From IMG/VR virus record IMGVR_UViG_3300006928_000086, positions 1-24,065 of that record: a stretch of 24,065 nt of DNA; one strand, written 5' to 3'. The first letter of the stretch is position 1. Each line of letters starts with the position of its first letter. The DNA is from a virus. A program made the position numbers and the translations under genes. The notes under the pieces were generated by a model. The model searched no databases. It saw nothing but the letters and a program-made list of their open reading frames with translations, and had not been told where the DNA came from. This document shows positions 23,077 to 24,065 of the stretch, piece after piece.

Positions 23077-23852
23077 CGAGTTATAGTATTTTGACCAGCG
23101 TATTTAGTATCAGTGGCTGTAGGATCAGGATAATCTTCCCATGTTTCACCCTTATATTCTACTGTTAATGGATTAATGTCCTTTCTTTCCGCATACACAT
23201 GATAGAAACAATCAATAGGCATTCCACCCTTTGCTTGAAGATATACTTTCTCATCATCCCATCTCTTTATAATGAGATCCTGATGAGCACCGATAGGTTG
23301 AAGTTGTACTGTAATACTATCTACATGAACTAAATCTTTCCAATAAGAAGGTAAGAAAATCTCCTTTTCATTCCTCAATCTTCCTCTATGATAAACACCA
23401 ACCTCTGCACCTTCAATACATGCATGAGCAAGACGCATTCCTTCCTCAGAGGGATGAGGTATATCAAATTTCTTAGGCAAACCATCTGCTACTGAGTGTC
23501 TTGCTTCCAACCTTCCAGTAGATAAACAATCAACTGACCCAGTAACATATAAATCACCATCTAATAAAACATTACCCTTGGTTTCTAATACCATAGGTAA
23601 TTTACCAGACACCCCAAGACTATCTTTAGGATGAGGACAATGCTTATCACCATTAGTCATAGGAGCCAACATTAAAGTAGCTTCAGCACTACTATAAGTT
23701 GATTGGTCACCAAAAAGAACTGGACCTTCTGCATAAAGAGACCCATTTATTCTTGGTTTCCTACCACCAGATCCTTGACCAACAGCAGGAGGAGCACCTG
23801 TGCCCACCATAAGTTGACCACCTACTTGAACATCGTCAAAATTCATTGTCAT
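23073..23852 (-). CDS. Virion structural protein with HP..G..L-EG-GVY-RGRL domain
   Basis: This is a 259-residue protein. The N-terminal part (1-110) holds MTMNFDDVQVGGQLMVGTGA, a Gly/Pro-rich stretch, INGSLYAEGPVLFGD and GNVLLDGDLYVTGSVDCLS, which are repeated beta strands as in fibre stalks. The C-terminal domain (about 123-234) shows KKFDIPHPSEEGMRLAHACI, EGAEVGVYHRGRL, IFLPSYWKDL, SITVQLQPIGAHQDLII and CFYHVYAERKD. This domain recurs in virion and fibre proteins of marine T4-like phages, and a related layout (LPDYFE, YQLT.IG, GxRKD) occurs in bacterial surface proteins. The start is set by a strong AGGAGG 8 bases before the ATG at 23852; an in-frame TTG at 23876 lies upstream of that ribosome site and is rejected. 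It probably leads this operon segment. Confidence 0.95.
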   Translation of the reverse strand: MTMNFDDVQVGGQLMVGTGAPPAVGQGSGGRKPRINGSLYAEGPVLFGDQSTYSSAEATLMLAPMTNGDKHCPHPKDSLGVSGKLPMVLETKGNVLLDGDLYVTGSVDCLSTGRLEARHSVADGLPKKFDIPHPSEEGMRLAHACIEGAEVGVYHRGRLRNEKEIFLPSYWKDLVHVDSITVQLQPIGAHQDLIIKRWDDEKVYLQAKGGMPIDCFYHVYAERKDINPLTVEYKGETWEDYPDPTATDTKYAGQNTITR

Positions 23853-23860
23853 TGTTTGTT

Positions 23861-23866
23861 CCTCCT
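23861..23866 (-). promoter_or_regulatory. Strong Shine-Dalgarno site that fixes the start
   Basis: The minus strand reads AGGAGG followed by AACAAACA and ATG. It is the strongest ribosome site in the window. It defines 23852 as the start, although TTG at 23876 is in the same frame. Confidence 0.85.
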
Positions 23867-23888
23867 TATAAAGCAAGTTACTCTTAGT

Positions 23889-23909
23889 GTAGAACCCGAA
23901 GCATTCTAC
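23889..23909 (-). other. Leader hairpin with UUCG-type loop
   Basis: The minus strand reads GTAGAA, TGCTTCGGG, TTCTAC: a perfect 6-base-pair stem. It can extend through a T-G wobble and a bulged G to a C-TTCG-G closed tetraloop. It lies between the promoter and the ribosome site of the 259-residue gene and is not followed by a T run, so it is a leader structure rather than a terminator. Confidence 0.55.
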
Positions 23910-23910
23910 A

Positions 23911-23927
23911 ACTATATTTAATATAGT
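23911..23927 (-). promoter_or_regulatory. 17-bp palindrome over the -10 region
   Basis: The arms ACTATATT and AATATAGT are perfect inverted repeats around one central base. The palindrome covers the TATATT -10 box (23920-23925) and includes ATTAAATA (23915-23922), a weak late-box variant. It could be an operator, or a chance AT-rich palindrome. Confidence 0.4.
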
Positions 23928-23947
23928 GTGTGTTTGAAAAATGTCAA
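23920..23947 (-). promoter_or_regulatory. Sigma70-like promoter upstream of the 259-residue virion gene
   Basis: The minus strand has TTGACA (23942-23947), a 16-base spacer and TATATT (23920-23925). The expected start of transcription near 23912 gives a leader of about 60 bases that carries the hairpin and the AGGAGG site. It lies immediately downstream of the partial gene at the right edge. Confidence 0.6.
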
Positions 23948-23965
23948 GAGGTCAAATAAATTTTT

Positions 23966-24065
23966 TTATAGTAGGCCGTCTCGTTCCATCTCTTTTCTGC
24001 GATTTTTGATGGCTTGACGTTTGAGTCGTTTGTTGGTTTCACGCTTGACTTCAGATGGTTTGACA
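23966..24065 (-). CDS. C-terminus of an unidentified basic protein (partial)
   Basis: A minus-strand frame enters at the right edge and ends at TAA (23966-23968), giving 32 visible residues: VKPSEVKRETNKRLKRQAIK then NRRKEMERDGLL. It is strongly basic and predicted helical, with 11 Lys/Arg, the sort of tail seen on nucleic-acid-binding or scaffold-like proteins, but this is too little to name a family. The frame is supported by non-biased amino acid use and by its stop lying just before the sigma70-like promoter of the next gene. Its start is outside the window. Confidence 0.65.
   Translation of the reverse strand, partial: VKPSEVKRETNKRLKRQAIKNRRKEMERDGLL

Noticed and set aside
23853-23876. 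TTG start at 23876 for the 259-residue virion protein
   Set aside because: AGGAGG lies between this codon and the ATG at 23852, so the ATG is the real start.

Overview
The window is the virion and tail-fibre region of an AT-rich, tailed, T4-like marine myovirus, most likely a cyanophage or a closely related marine phage. Three things point there. Every coding region is on the minus strand, tightly packed, with gaps of about 110 bases at most. Many genes carry low-complexity beta-rich fibre modules typical of marine T4-like phages, such as the YEDVTNIDSVG linker, VGIGTT.P stalk repeats and NGARL-type N-terminal domains. Several starts are preceded by TATAAATA-like boxes, the T4 late promoter -10 element. 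There is no bacterial housekeeping gene, tRNA, integrase or insertion sequence.

Transcription runs from right to left. The right edge (23966-24065) holds the C-terminus of an unidentified basic protein. Next come a 259-residue virion protein (23073-23852), a small conserved-looking acidic protein (22821-23045) and a 1944-residue structural protein with a pectin-lyase-like start and a fibre-like stalk (16880-22714). An Ig-like and glycine-rich adhesin follows (14304-16880), then four short fibre or virion proteins (13442-14257, 12876-13415, 12178-12876, 11362-12135) and a 932-residue protein with a LamG-like domain and duplicated Trp-rich modules (8557-11355).

The left third is an array of four paralogous fibre genes (6247-8532, 4195-6207, 2321-4156, and one cut by the window edge at 1-1783). 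A gene for a tail assembly chaperone-like protein (1857-2315) sits between the last two. In each complete paralogue I can count seven roughly 50-residue repeats that look like blades of a seven-bladed beta-propeller. They are followed by a shared C-terminal cap of about 60 residues. The N-terminal and cap modules are conserved and the blades have diverged, as expected for a receptor-binding head on a conserved shaft.

Regulation: eight starts have a late-promoter-like box 13-35 bases upstream. The four paralogous fibre genes also share a near-identical leader after the box. Two sigma70-like promoters stand out at the right end. One, upstream of the small protein, is close to perfect (TTGACA-17-TATACT). 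The other, upstream of the 259-residue protein, is followed by a palindrome and a leader hairpin. No stretch longer than 300 bases lacks a gene. All functional names rest on sequence pattern recognition, not on a database search.
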